From the NCBI RefSeq assembly GCF_051622035.1, contig NC_135364.1:1976001-2040000 (forward strand): a stretch of DNA of 64,000 nucleotides. The letters run 5' to 3'. A program made the translations under genes and the position numbers. This document shows positions 47,156 through 57,866 of the stretch, in pieces. Every line of letters starts with the position of its first letter. Within the stretch, counting starts at the first letter, position 1. Origin of the DNA: Arctopsyche grandis (lineage: Eukaryota; Arthropoda; Insecta; Trichoptera; Hydropsychidae). The notes beneath the pieces were generated by a model. The model saw only the letters and a list, made by a program, of their open reading frames with translations, had not been told where the DNA came from and did no database searches.

Positions 47156-47525
47156 CTTTTTTTCTTGTAGACTTCTTAGTTCTCTCCGTACTGTAAGACC
47201 TAGACACGTGTTGCTTTCTAGTTTTTCCCCTTCTAGCTTCTTCTTCGACTTTAGCCTTTTCTGCTTCAATTTGCTTCTGGTCTTCAGTAAGATCATCATC
47301 TCCTTCAGAAACTCGTGGACACTTCGACAACATCTTAGGTGAGCCATTTTCACAATCTCCCCTCAACAACTTCTGATAAATCTCCAGCTCGTGATAGAAA
47401 TCACTCTCAGATAGATTTTCCGGAGTGGAAGTGCTCGAAATGGTACCTTGGGTTGGAATCCTAGCCGTGACAGTCAACCCGTTGAGGGTAAGACTCCTGG
47501 TGGCACAAGTTTCTGTCACAGTCAT
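47156..47525 (-). CDS. First coding exon of an unrecognised minus-strand gene
   Basis: ATG at 47525 has A at -3 (GACGATGACTG). An in-frame stop lies about 50 bp upstream, so this is a likely start. The exon encodes 123 residues plus one base and ends at AAAAAAG|GTAAGG. Visible features are an N-terminal Thr/Ser-rich stretch, FYHELEIYQKLLRG, an acidic segment EGDDDLTEDQKQIEAEKAKV with coiled-coil character, and a basic, Ser-rich end (SRSYSTERTKKSTRKK) suggesting a nuclear or RNA/DNA-binding protein. No domain is recognised. The candidate next exon at 3665-3765 is in phase. No function is proposed. Confidence 0.6.
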
Positions 47526-48127
47526 CGTCTGATCTGCGAATTCCACTGACAAGCCCACACGAGAGCAATTGGATCAGCTGACCAACTTGTCATTTCGACC
47601 CATCCCGTTCACGGTCGTTCTGTTGGAAAATTGCAACTTTTCACCGGAAGTGTTGCGAATCGGAATACGCGACGCGGTTTTAGGTTGTCGGAAAATTGAG
47701 GGAGCTCGAAAATACGACCTCCCTCAACGGGCGTTCGCCGCCGACTGAACTCCCGTGAAGCCTTCGCCGGAGAGGAAAACTCGGGCGTGTAGTGAAAACA
47801 GATTTTCCGCTTGAAATTCCGTCAAGTGAACGTGCGGGGAAAACTCAAACGTGTGACAAGTGTAATAGCGTACAACAACGGTCAAACTTTTTTTAATGGA
47901 ATGGGAATGATGATGGGAATGGGAAAAATGCATTTCTGAATCGTATTATATATAAATTTTAATGCACTCATAAACATAGATAAAGTAAAAATGAAGTATT
48001 CAATTTTATACTCGCGTGATATTCAGATTCAGTTCAACTTCATGAAACTTAGTAACAATCTCTCATCTTCATAAATTGTATACAACAAAATTTGTGCTTT
48101 CAAAAAAGTTTTTAAAATTCGGCGATT
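47526..48127. other. 5' region upstream of the unknown gene
   Basis: GC-moderate to about 47880, then AT-rich. It probably contains the 5' UTR and promoter of the minus-strand gene. No TATA element could be assigned with confidence. Confidence 0.35.
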
Positions 48128-48303
48128 ATTATGTTCACTAAAATCTCGATCACGGAACATCTGGCACCCAAAAACTCCAGCTATCAACGTGAAATATTGG
48201 ACTAACGAGAACTCGAGTGCCATACATTCCGTATTCGCGATTTTTGTAGCACCGATTATAGTGCGTGCGATCGCAATTTGCGCAATAATCTGTTTACCAG
48301 TTG
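48128..48303 (+). repeat. 176-bp dispersed repeat, copy 3
   Basis: CTCGATCACGGAACATCTGG, CTAACGAGAACTCGAGTGCC and ATTCCGTATTCGCGATTTTT align with 31240-31425 (reverse) and 42359-42534. Confidence 0.8.
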
Positions 48304-48783
48304 ATTGGTGTACATACATATGTACCTTTATTTAAAAATCTTTTCAATTTGAACCGTTTTGGAGGTTTTTTCTTTTCAAAAATGTATTATTTGTGAGAAT
48401 TGAAATCAATGTATAATATATATGTACATATATAATTGTATGTACATTCGTTTTTATATACATACCTTTACATACTTACATGTGTATATATACATAGGTA
48501 AATATATATAATAGTATTAAAGGACTATTGAATGAGTAATTCGTTAATTTAAAATTTTGATTATTAAATAAATAAATATATAAAAAATTAACAGTATCGT
48601 TTATTCAATTGTTCTTATTAACTAACATAACAGTTGAAATAATATTAGAGAAAAGGGCTGAAGAGTCAAAGTCCTGGTTGAAGAGTCAAAGTTTGTTTTT
48701 TTCTTTTGTTTATGTCAAATTGAGAAGAGACCGATAATTGAAAAATTAATTTTAATGTACATTTTATTAATAAATAGGTATAT
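48304..48783. other. AT-rich DNA
   Basis: TATATGTACATA microsatellites and a short duplication GAAGAGTCAAAGT at 48661-48691. No gene. Confidence 0.5.
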
Positions 48784-48880
48784 CAGTGGCGTGCGGTGAA
48801 ATTCTCTCTCTTTTTTTCGTACAACCTTACTTAATGTGCGCGAGCAGGATACAGGGGAACAGCCTGTTCCTCTTGTATCA
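48784..48880 (+). mobile_element. hAT-like MITE end with internal hairpin
   Basis: CAGTGGCGTGCGGTGAAATT resembles a hAT terminus. It is followed by an imperfect hairpin GGATACAGGGGAACAG / CTGTTCCTCTTGTATC at 48847-48880. The interior words ACTTAATGTGCGCGAGCA and GATACA recur in the nested palindrome at 59840-59870. The other end was not found. Confidence 0.5.
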
Positions 48881-48929
48881 TATATGTATGTATATATGTG
48901 GTATATACGTGACATATATGTATGCACAT

Positions 48930-49217
48930 GTTACAGTGAAAGCATATTTCAAGTGAAAATATATTTTCACCAATTCAAGCAGTGGAAATGTATCAAAAAA
49001 ATGAATTTACAACGTTTTTACTCTATAAATTTAACCCAATCTTAAATGAATAGGACCAACCCTTACTTAACCTAACCTATCCTAACCCTTAAATAATACC
49101 AGCCCTAACAATCTAATCTTAAATTAATAAAAGCAACCCTGAAAATGTAACTGGTTATGATTTCACTGAAACTGCAGTGAAAATATATTTTCACTTGAAA
49201 TATAATTTCACTGTAAC
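48930..49217 (+). mobile_element. MITE with GTTACAGTGAAA ends (copy 2)
   Basis: The left end GTTACAGTGAAAGCATATTT and the reversed right end GTTACAGTGAAATTATATTT form inverted repeats of about 40 bp. The core has CTTAACCTAACCTATCCTAA. Inverted orientation relative to 113-401. Confidence 0.78.
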
Positions 49218-49592
49218 ATATATATGATCTAAGACCATACATTTAAATTAAATATTTTAATGAAATTAAATCTACAATACACTTTTAATGTATCTAGAGA
49301 ATATAAAACAAATATTTTTCTTATGTGTATTTACGTAATTTCGACTTAATGAGTTGCGTCATAAATCGAAGACTATATAAAATGTTAAAATCATGTATGA
49401 ATATGTGGCACTCGGTATTAATACGCCATGGATTAAAAATTTCGCCCACTCATCGTATTGATTGGTGAACTTATGACTATATGTACATGCAAATGGTCTT
49501 ATATATGTAGAAATAAAATTCCGGAATTCTAATTTGACATGTTAAATTGTTAAAAATAGGAGTCGGAGTCGCGTTTTTTTAACGACTGGACA

Positions 49593-49986
49593 CAGAGAAA
49601 TGTTATAATAATTGAAGTGACTTTAGGCGTTATTTTGTTGTCAAATGACGATTGTCCACAGACAATCCTAAATAATTTGGGCATCAGTCGTATTTGATGC
49701 TTGGTGGTCGACGTATGTCCGATAAAAACTTCTCTGGGCAAGAGCATCATTAAAAATTGCACGATGCATTCAAAAACACACAATAAACAACATGGGATAC
49801 ATTTTTATAAGTAAATTAATCATTTAAGTAACATATTATTCAATTCATATCATATATGAAAGTTTTCATGAAAGCGTCTTGGCGACAGCTAGCATACAAT
49901 ATTGCGTAGTTACGGAAACGGTAAGCATATTATTGAAACAAGAAATGTATTCAAAAGGGCGCTTCTATTATTATAACATTTCTCTG
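49593..49986. mobile_element. hAT MITE, 394 bp, 8-bp target duplication
   Basis: ACTGGACA is duplicated exactly at 49585-49592 and 49987-49994. Inverted termini are CAGAGAAATGTTATAATAAT on both sides. The right 90 bp is homologous to the start of 40485-40838 and to 9834-9985. No transposase is present. Confidence 0.88.
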
Positions 49987-50075
49987 ACTGGACAGCCCTG
50001 AATTAACCCCTATTGATAAAATAATCCGTAAATATATCGAGCAAATAAATAAAACAGTAAAACAATCTAATTGTC

Positions 50076-50801
50076 TCACTGATGCAGCTTATAAATAACG
50101 TTACAATCCGGCGTCAGATTAAACACGCCGTCATCGAAATCGTCATCGTCGCTTTGCGAAAACGGCATGGCGTCTTTTTCGAGCGCTTCCTCGGGCGAAT
50201 CGAAAATATCTTTGGAATGGCCGTTCTTGTAGCTTTTCTTGGAGTGGAGTTGCTTCCAGCTCGCGCCGCTAGATGGCGTCTTGCCCGCGAAATGGCGGCC
50301 GTTGAAACTGAACTCGTTTCGCTTGGGCCGCGAAAGCTTCTGCGAATTGCCTTCTGCTTCTGCGAACTTCTTCGTTCGGAATATTTGCGTCAGCTTGGTC
50401 TGCCTGTTGAGCAGCCTCTTGGCGAGCGGCTTGTCCACGTCCATCTGGGAGGGGCCCACAAAGTCGGCTTCAGCCTCGGCCACGTGACTTTCAGACTTCC
50501 ACTCCAGCTGGGGCGGGTCGGCTTGGGGGCCCGCTCGCGCTCGCCTGAAATCTTCCCATTGCTTGCATTTGGGCTTTTGCGCGCGAATCGTCTGTACCTT
50601 GAAGTCGTGGAACGACTCGAGCTTGTCGACGCACTTGTAGCAAACGAACTCCGAGTAGGGGTCTTTGGGGTGGGGCTTCACCTGAAGACACGAGTCGAGT
50701 TTGGCCGCGAGCTGCTTCACCACGGCGTACTCGCTGAACAGAGACACCTGCAGCTGGTCTGACGACAGGCAGAGGCGGCAGCTGCGACTCTCGTCCGACA
50801 T
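50076..50801 (-). CDS. ZAD (zinc-finger-associated domain) protein, single exon, no C2H2 fingers
   Basis: Encodes 241 residues from an ATG at 50801. The open frame continues upstream into a repeat (50816-50851) but offers no earlier ATG. The N-terminal ZAD has the four zinc ligands as C-x2-C (Cys8, Cys11, in SCRLC) and C-x2-C (Cys54, Cys57, in FVCYKC). The Phe-rich linker to KLESFHDFK fits the family, in which ZAD mediates dimerisation of insect DNA-binding proteins. The rest is low-complexity: a basic middle (residues about 125-200) and an acidic QSDDDDFDDGVFNL end. There are no C2H2 fingers, unlike most ZAD proteins, so it may act as a dimer partner or use another DNA-binding mode. Transcribed away from the EBAG9 homologue. 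Confidence 0.8.
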   Translation of the reverse strand: MSDESRSCRLCLSSDQLQVSLFSEYAVVKQLAAKLDSCLQVKPHPKDPYSEFVCYKCVDKLESFHDFKVQTIRAQKPKCKQWEDFRRARAGPQADPPQLEWKSESHVAEAEADFVGPSQMDVDKPLAKRLLNRQTKLTQIFRTKKFAEAEGNSQKLSRPKRNEFSFNGRHFAGKTPSSGASWKQLHSKKSYKNGHSKDIFDSPEEALEKDAMPFSQSDDDDFDDGVFNLTPDCNVIYKLHQ

Positions 50802-50815
50802 CTTCGAAATATTTC

Positions 50816-50851
50816 GAATTGCGAATTGCGAATTGCGAATTGCGAATTGCG
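50816..50851. repeat. Tandem GAATTGC repeat in the ZAD gene leader
   Basis: GAATTGC-type units repeat about five times immediately upstream of the ZAD start codon, in the probable 5' UTR (15-50 bp upstream). Confidence 0.85.
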
Positions 50852-50939
50852 ACCGAAACTTTCGACTGTGACGCTTCGCGCTCCTCGCAGCCAATAACAA
50901 CGCGCTCTACGACCATCGCCACTATTTCACTTATTCACT

Positions 50940-52400
50940 TTTCCGCTTTATAATTTTAAACTGCATCAAATTAAATAAAGTAAATTACCTTATTTCTCTG
51001 TGAAAATATATGATTGTTATAATTTAACCAAATAAATGATGAAATTAAAGAATTTTTTATTATTCATTCAAACAATTATTATAATATTGATTTAATTTTT
51101 AAACGCCTTTTATTGTTCATTTATTATGTTCGTAATACCTCTTAAATCTATTTTAATAACTACCGATCCAATTATCATAATATATGTATTTTGCACAATA
51201 TTTACTAATTTTAATGTTAATGAGTATTCCTCTTCTTTTAATGCCAAATCTGTATTTGAACGTATGAGACTACCATTATTTACAGTCAAGCTGAAATAAT
51301 CTCTCGAGTACGAATCCCATCCTTGATCTTATGTTCCAGAACCAATAAAGCCTCTTTTTTCCCAAGTCACAGTTTGTCTACTTTCCCCTCTATTATTCTA
51401 TTTTACGGCACTGAACCGTGTCAAATTTTACCATGTTTTCTCTTTTTATGAAATACCTCAAGGACCGTTTCGTTCCTCACATGCTACTTCCATGAAATCT
51501 TTAACATTCTCCGATGACACCATATTTCAAAGGACTCTCAATCTTGTTCAAGCTTGCCACTAATAGTGTCCACGTTTCGCATACGTAGCAACGCGGGATT
51601 CATAGCCGTAAGCAGTTACTCAATTCCTCACCTCATATTATTCATTAATATCAAATAATATTTTAGCAAATTTTATTTTCTTTAAAAGTGCAGAAGAAAG
51701 CACGTTTCCCAATATTTATTTCTTAGAATGAGCACAAAGCATTGTTTTGCCCAGAGCTTACAATTTTGTTAAAACGGCCCTGATAATAAAAAAAAAACAA
51801 AAACTACAATAAATAAAATTCTTGTGATAACATTGATTTGAACATATATCTTCAGCTAGGATATGATATACTCACCATAGTTGCAATGACTTCAATAGTT
51901 CCCATATCAAACAAAATCAAACTTTTGCACAATATATTAGGACACTTGTCAAAATTTCAATAACACAAACCGGCTTGATATAATATAAAATGACACCCCC
52001 AAAAAAACAAATTTAGCATTATAAATCTATTATTATATCATTATGAATCATCCATAAATAAAAACATCATTTCGATAAAAATGCACAATTTTTGCTGGTC
52101 GTGTTTACTCACGTTTAGCTCACACGTTGCCCGATTTTATGAAAGCAAATGTCAAAACAAACCGCTTGCAATCGCGACCCTTTGACACGTTATCGCTGCG
52201 GTTTTTTAATCATTCGTCCCGATATATCTAGTCATTTCGGCACAAAGTGATCTTAAAATAATAACAACACGCTCAAAGTGCCACGAAATTGCGTGCGCCA
52301 AAAAACCGACCCGTTTAATGTGATAGGAAATATATGGTATCGATTTTATATATTTTCATGATATATTTTCGTGTGGTTTAGCAGTGTGTCAATATTCGAT
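50940..52400. other. Intergenic region between divergent ZAD and EBAG9 genes
   Basis: Mostly AT-rich. Probably holds both promoters and an untranslated first exon for the plus-strand gene, since an acceptor TTTGATTTCAG ends at 52410, just before its ATG. No repeat copy was recognised. Confidence 0.4.
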
Positions 52401-52424
52401 TTGATTTCAGTGTGAAGCGGACAA

Positions 52425-53435
52425 ATGATGAAGTTTATAGTAAATCGGCTGAAAGCCCTGATTCTAGTATTGCTCGGTGCTATAAGAAGAGCGTTGTGCT
52501 GCTTCAGAAGTAGGAGGCGCTCTTACACCAACGACACGGACGATTGCCTCACTGATGTAGGAATAGTCCCAAATCGAAATGATGAGGTGATTTTTTTTTA
52601 CTGTCATTGTACATATGTACAATAGTTCCAGTACTAGAATGACTTTATAAGTAAACTGTGTCTGAATTTGCTTAGGATCTGAGTCCATGGGATAACAAAT
52701 GGAGCAACGATCCGATAAATCGTCCACAGACTATCGAAGACCATATTCAAATGTACAGGGAGAAAATACAGCAGACAAACATTCCCGAAAAAGACAAACA
52801 AGAAGAGGAATTAAACAATTTGTTCCAAGTAAACGAATTCATATATAAATAAGCAACACATTTTACACTCTTATGGATACTTTTCGAGTATCTCTCTAAT
52901 CTTACTATTGCATATTCATTATGTTCAATACTTCTATATACATATTATTTACTATTTTATTGATATTCTTCTACTTTTCCTGTTCAACTTCAAGTCTCTT
53001 AAGTATTCATGATGTATTAAAATCACTTTAGTTTTGACTAGAAGAGCAACTTTTATCTACTTATGTTAAAATCCTGTACTTAACTAATTCCTTAATCCCT
53101 TTACAGGAAATGGCACCCCAAAATATAACACAAAAGCGGATTCTGATTGACTCGGGAAATCGATCCAGATCCAACAACTCGGACATGTCACGTTTGGCCG
53201 TATCGACTGAAGGAATGGCTGTAAGTCCTGTGAAAGTTGATAATGAAATAAGCGTTGTATTTTATTTGGTTGTTTGTTTTTTCAGCAAGGAGATTTGGGA
53301 GAGTGGTTGGAAGAGAGCGGATCAGGATGGGACGAGCAGCACGTAGATCCATTCGACGTATTACGAGAGCAGAGAAGACTTAAACGGGAAAACCGTCAAC
53401 AGAACGCAGCGCTCGGCAGAAAATTAAAAGCCTAA
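52425..53435 (+). CDS. EBAG9: EBAG9/RCAS1 homologue, four coding exons, 192 aa
   Basis: Exons 52425-52586, 52676-52828, 53107-53220 and 53286-53435. All junctions are GT-AG and phase 0 (E|GTGATT, Q|GTAAAC, A|GTAAGT; acceptors GCTTAG, TTACAG, TTTCAG). The product starts MMKFIVNRLKALILVLLGAI, a signal-anchor-like segment, then Cys-Cys and Arg-rich residues as in EBAG9, a Golgi-associated protein that modulates vesicle traffic and secretion in mammals. DLSPWDNKW matches the conserved Trp motif, a Ser/Arg middle with MSRLAVSTEG follows, and the C-terminal GDLGEWLEESGSGWDE plus a charged coiled coil end at GRKLKA. Slightly shorter than the 213-residue human protein. Polyadenylation signal AATAAA at 53505. 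An upstream acceptor at 52409-52410 suggests a non-coding first exon. Confidence 0.92.
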
Positions 53436-53504
53436 TTGAAAGACGCTTCCTATTAATTTAGAATATATCAATTCGTTGTGAATAGGAATTGAATATTCCT
53501 CTAT

Positions 53505-53510
53505 AATAAA
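53505..53510 (+). terminator. Polyadenylation signal of the EBAG9 homologue
   Basis: AATAAA 70 bp after the stop codon. Confidence 0.7.
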
Positions 53511-53881
53511 AAAAATTGTTTTAAACGACTGAATACTATGAAAAATTTTCACCGTGCAGCATGTCACCATTCATCAGTGTATTTATTTTTATTATATTAC
53601 ATAAATTATTCAATATGTAGATTCTTATCGGTGGTATATTACTATAGAATGTTGAATGTAAAATTTGTACGACTTTTGGAATTCTGTGAGGCTTTGTATA
53701 ACGAATTGTATGATTTGAAAAGTATTGCAATTGTTCAATTGTGTCTTTGGTGAGTTTTGATACGACGTCACAACATGTATGTATGTTGTCGAATATTTGT
53801 TATATTATATTTATACGAGGATGAGTCAAGTCCGCAGTGCAATTGTATGCTTTATTTCAACGACTTTTCCTTCAGTTCTTA

Positions 53882-54198
53882 TTATTCCAAAGTGAATCTA
53901 CAGCCTCGGAGTGAACGCGTGATCTGATTATAGTCCACTCCAATGTGCTGAAATGCTTCTGAATGGAAAGTGAAGTTATCCGGCAACTACAAACAAAATC
54001 AAATTGCATTATTGACTCGCACTTGTAGCTTAAGTTAAATTATTTTGTATATATCGTTTGGGATGAAATTTTTCCACTATTGACAAACCGGTCTAGCATG
54101 AGACTTACGTAAAATGGTCAATTACAGTTTCGCATTGCATTTTGGTCAAGAAATGCAACATTGTTCGTACGTATAGCAGTCGGTAGAATTTGACTTAT
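53882..54198 (-). CDS. Two candidate 3'-terminal exons of an unknown minus-strand gene (low confidence)
   Basis: Minus strand. Exon A ends at 54109 before GTAAGT and is open back to about 54198 (FYRLLYVRTMLHFLTKMQCE...), leaving two spare bases. Exon B starts after GTTTGTAG at 53986. Joined in phase it reads CRITSLSIQKHFSTLEWTII and stops at a TGA just past 53882. A second open frame in exon B also exists. AATAAA (plus-strand TTTATT) at about 53852 would end the transcript. No family is recognised and the acceptor of exon A is weak. It may be a chance alignment or a decayed repeat. Confidence 0.25.
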
Positions 54199-54879
54199 TT
54201 TTTGTTAGTTTTGAGTCTGTGTTTCTTATTTTGAAATATATACATTAGTGAATTTTAATATAAAAAATGGAAGTTGTTGATATTATTCATTTATTTTTTG
54301 TAATACGTATATATTTTTTATTAATGGAAATGTATATTTTTTAGACGATAAAAGTAACTGTCAACGTCATGTTATGGGCAGCAAAACTCACAGTAATAGA
54401 CCTTGCATTGAATTATAATTAGTTAAAAAATAAATAAATAAATAATTTTACGTCCTTTCAATGTTACAACACATTGCACGAATGCGACAGCATGCTCAGT
54501 AAGTCTCACGCTACATCGGACCGATTATAATATTAATGCGAAATTTCTTGTTTTTGTTTATTCCCGATATTATCGAGGAAATTTTAGTTATAAACAAGCT
54601 TTATAGAATACATGTTGATATACAATAATAGGACACATGCAATAACTGTAAATAAATTATTTTTTTAAAACATTTTTTTTTGCCAATTATTTAGTATGAT
54701 TTGTGAAAGCATATATATTATACATATTTATCTATAGTTTGTAATGAAATCAAAAATTAAATTATACAATTTCAAGTACGACCAGTGTTGATTTAATCTT
54801 ACACCACTCTTGTATGTTCGTCAATCTCTGACAAAGTCAATCAATGATTGAATTATTCTTACCACTTTAGGCGGCGAGT
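54199..54879. other. AT-rich DNA, nothing recognised
   Basis: No gene or matched repeat. Confidence 0.45.
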
Positions 54880-55200
54880 ATGGTAGCACGTTTGTGCTTG
54901 GAAGAAGTTTCTTTATTGTTCAGTATACAAATATGTTTTATTTTAAGTATGGCGAAGGAACAAGTTGCTCGACTTCGAAGGAGTGGGCTGGCTTAGCTCC
55001 AGGGGCTCACAGGCGTCTGGAGCTGGTGTGCTGGTTTATATAATTTAGTCATTGACTGGAGGTCGCGCGATGCAGCTGTGCGATGGAGTCAGTGTCTAGG
55101 GTTTTGGCTCGGTTGACGTGTGTCTAGAAGTTGTTCTCTGGAGGTCATTTTCAGCGGCTAAGCCGGCAAATATAAACTAAACCTACATGTTGTGAATTGA
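54880..55200 (-). repeat. LTR relic related in layout to 60885-61395
   Basis: Contains GAACAAGTTGCTCGACTTCG, GGAGCTGGTGTGCTGGTTTA and a TTTATATAA (TATATAAA on the minus strand), paralleling TCGGAGAAGTGAGCTGGTTG, GGAGCTGGTGTGTCGCTTTA and TTTATATACG at 60950-61035. Clear ends are missing. Confidence 0.5.
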
Positions 55201-56765
55201 AAATTGTAAACGAATGATTTCACCATACAACCCAAACAAAAAGATGATTTACGAAGCATTAATAAATGTAAGGATGTTGTGTTGGGAATTATTATATTGT
55301 AGTTTGTAAGGGATAGACCGGGAGTTTGTTAATATCAGAGATGAGATTACATTTGACACACAAAATATATTTAAGATTATCCATAAATATTAACAAATAA
55401 ATAAAATCAATAACAAACACGTGACATGAGTATTACAATACACACAATATGACAATCAATATGCACACATCGAATGAAATCCACGCTCCGCAGACGAGGA
55501 GACTAGCGCAAACACCGTTCGCAATATCTTTTAATGAAATTTGTACTTTTGGGTGAAGTTATCCTAAATAGACGACGACGATCTACGAACGATAATAATA
55601 AGTCTAATAAAAATTTAATTCGGCATCTTACAATTCTATTTTTTTTTTTTTGGAAGCATATTGAATAAACTAATAAATTCAGTGTAAAGTATATAATATT
55701 ATGATAACAGTTCATTTTTATCCGATACATTGTGCTAATTCATCGAAGACTAAAACAAAAATTACACTATAATACTTTTCAAGCAATTAAAAGTATGAGA
55801 TCAAAATACAGATCCTGTACGTTTTTACATTTTGTCCGAATAGATTTGTGTGAGTGAACTCGCTAATTATAAAAAGTACCCAAAATGACTAAAAAAGGTT
55901 TAAGTATGTATGCGTTACATTCAAATATCATAAAAAATATTTGTTTACACGTTTCAAGATCGGCTTTGATGTGAATCGACTCTCATCGAAGAAGATTATA
56001 CGTATATTATAATTTAACAATGAGACTTAATCTAGTTATGCGAGTGATGACGGTACCGTATCATAAGTGTGTTATCTAAGGAAAAATTACTTTTGTACTT
56101 TTTTTTAGCATTTAAATTAATGAATCACATATACATACATATGAAGTCATAAATACACACGCCAGAGTGTAAAAAACATTAAAATCAATAGAAATATTCA
56201 CTAGCTGATTCGACTGATGAAATTCATCGCTTATGTAAAATATACAATAGTACACCGAGACATTGTGGTAACCATTGTACATACATACATATCATATGTA
56301 AAGTAAATTATTATACAATTCAAAAAAAAAAGTACATTTATATAAGTTAGAAATAGATAACACTCTTGTCAGATTAATTAGACGAGATGTATATGTATAT
56401 ATATCATCATGTCAAATTCATCGGCGCTTCTCAAATTGTACGATTCAAACAGACTTGAAAGGACTGGCAATCTCCCCCACCAATAATTTTATTTGAATTA
56501 TTTAAAATTAAGAAAATATACTTTTTATGATTAATCTGTTGAACTCTTATCAGTTTTCAGGCTGAGGTTTGACTCAAAGACTGTGAGTCATCTGTGCTAT
56601 ATGATGTCCTTTCTACATCTAGACGTCGGAGCAAATGCTTAAGTAGAAGGCAGAATCATTCAATATTCACAGGCTCGGAGATGTTGAGTAGAAGCATGTC
56701 TAACAAATAGGGAGACACTTGTCGAGCAGTGTTGTTGAAATGTAAGGTTGTACAGTAGTCGGTTA
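55201..56765. other. AT-rich DNA, no gene recognised
   Basis: No splice-bounded frame or matched repeat was found. Numerous short microsatellites. Confidence 0.45.
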
Positions 56766-56805
56766 AGTATCAGTGGTTGACCAGACAGAAGGAGCAATCA
56801 GCTCA

Positions 56806-57317
56806 CTGCAAAAATTCAATCACACCGGAGCAGAAGTTGAACAAATCATACAGAAAGCTCAATCAAGACATCCTCGTTGAGATGGACACCGTGGGCAAAT
56901 ACGGCACGATTTGCAAGACAAACTTGCAAACAATACGACCAGGAGAGGTAAGTAGTTGATCTCCGAGTTAATCACAGGAACAGAAGTTGAAGTTGAACAA
57001 ATTGCTGGAATCATACGGCAAGCTCAGACAAGTCATCGTCTTTAAGACGGACACCATGGGCGAAGACGGAACGATTTGCAAGACAAACTTGCAAACAATA
57101 CGACCAGAAGAGGTAGTTGGATCGACGGTTTGATCTCCGAGTCAATCACAGGAACAGAAGTTGAAGTTGAACAAATGGTTGGAATCATACAGACAGCTCA
57201 ACCAAGACATCGATGTTGAGACGGACACCGTGGGCGAAGACGGCGCGATTTGCAAGACAAACTTGCAAACAATACGACCAGGAGAGGTAGTTGGATCGAC
57301 GGTTTGATTTCCGAGTC
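56806..57317 (+). repeat. Exon-like tandem repeat, three units of about 160-178 bp
   Basis: Units at about 56806-56965, 56966-57139 and 57140-57317 share GGACACCGTGGGCGAAGACG and GATTTGCAAGACAAACTTGC. Each has one long open frame (KLNQDIDVETDTVGEDGAIC, then KTNLQTIRPGE) bounded by CAATCACAG|GAACAG in units 2 and 3 and by GAG|GTAAGT or GAG|GTAGTT. The spacers of 40-50 bp are short for insect introns. It could be a minisatellite amplified from an exon or a decayed tandem exon cluster. No family is recognised. Confidence 0.6.
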
Positions 57318-57866
57318 GAATATAATCAGCCTCGGAGAGGTTGTTTGATTTCAGCTTAGGCAAATACAATCAGTGAAGACCTGAACTGGATGAAAGTTCC
57401 GAGAGCTGAAGATCCTGGAAGAATGATAGACGATTCTGACTTCTTTTCAATTCAATGATGTACGAATTCAGTCAAAGTTGATTCACTCAGTTCATTGATG
57501 GTAAACGTTGATGAATTCAAAATCAGATTTCATGAGAAGATTCCTAAGAGTTTTTTTTATGAATCTTAATGCTATGGAATACATAGTCTTGCAATTATTA
57601 TACATCTTAAAATGTAAAAAAATGAAAATTTTATTTTACATCTTATGGTTTCAATTGTTTCATATTATAAAAAGGAGATTTATTTCGTTTTCAAATACAA
57701 TCCTGATCACCAGTCGACGACTCGTCTGCGACTTCAATTTGAGCGGCACTGATTTATATACATAGGAAAATCAAGAGTGGAACAAAATCGAACAATCCCG
57801 ATACACCGAAAACACCGTCATTTCACTACAATGGTTACCAAATTCAAAACACAAAGCTGCCCGTTT
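57318..57866. other. 3' flank of the ST7 gene
   Basis: AT-rich. TTTATT at 57679-57684 is AATAAA on the minus strand, about 185 bp beyond the ST7 stop codon, and is the likely polyadenylation signal. Confidence 0.5.

Noticed and set aside
49060-49100. TTAGG telomeric repeat tract
   Set aside because: Only three to four imperfect units, located inside a MITE. Not a telomere.
50082-50762. Open frame of 226 codons antisense to the ZAD gene
   Set aside because: Shadow of a real coding exon. The sense frame has the zinc-ligand cysteines.
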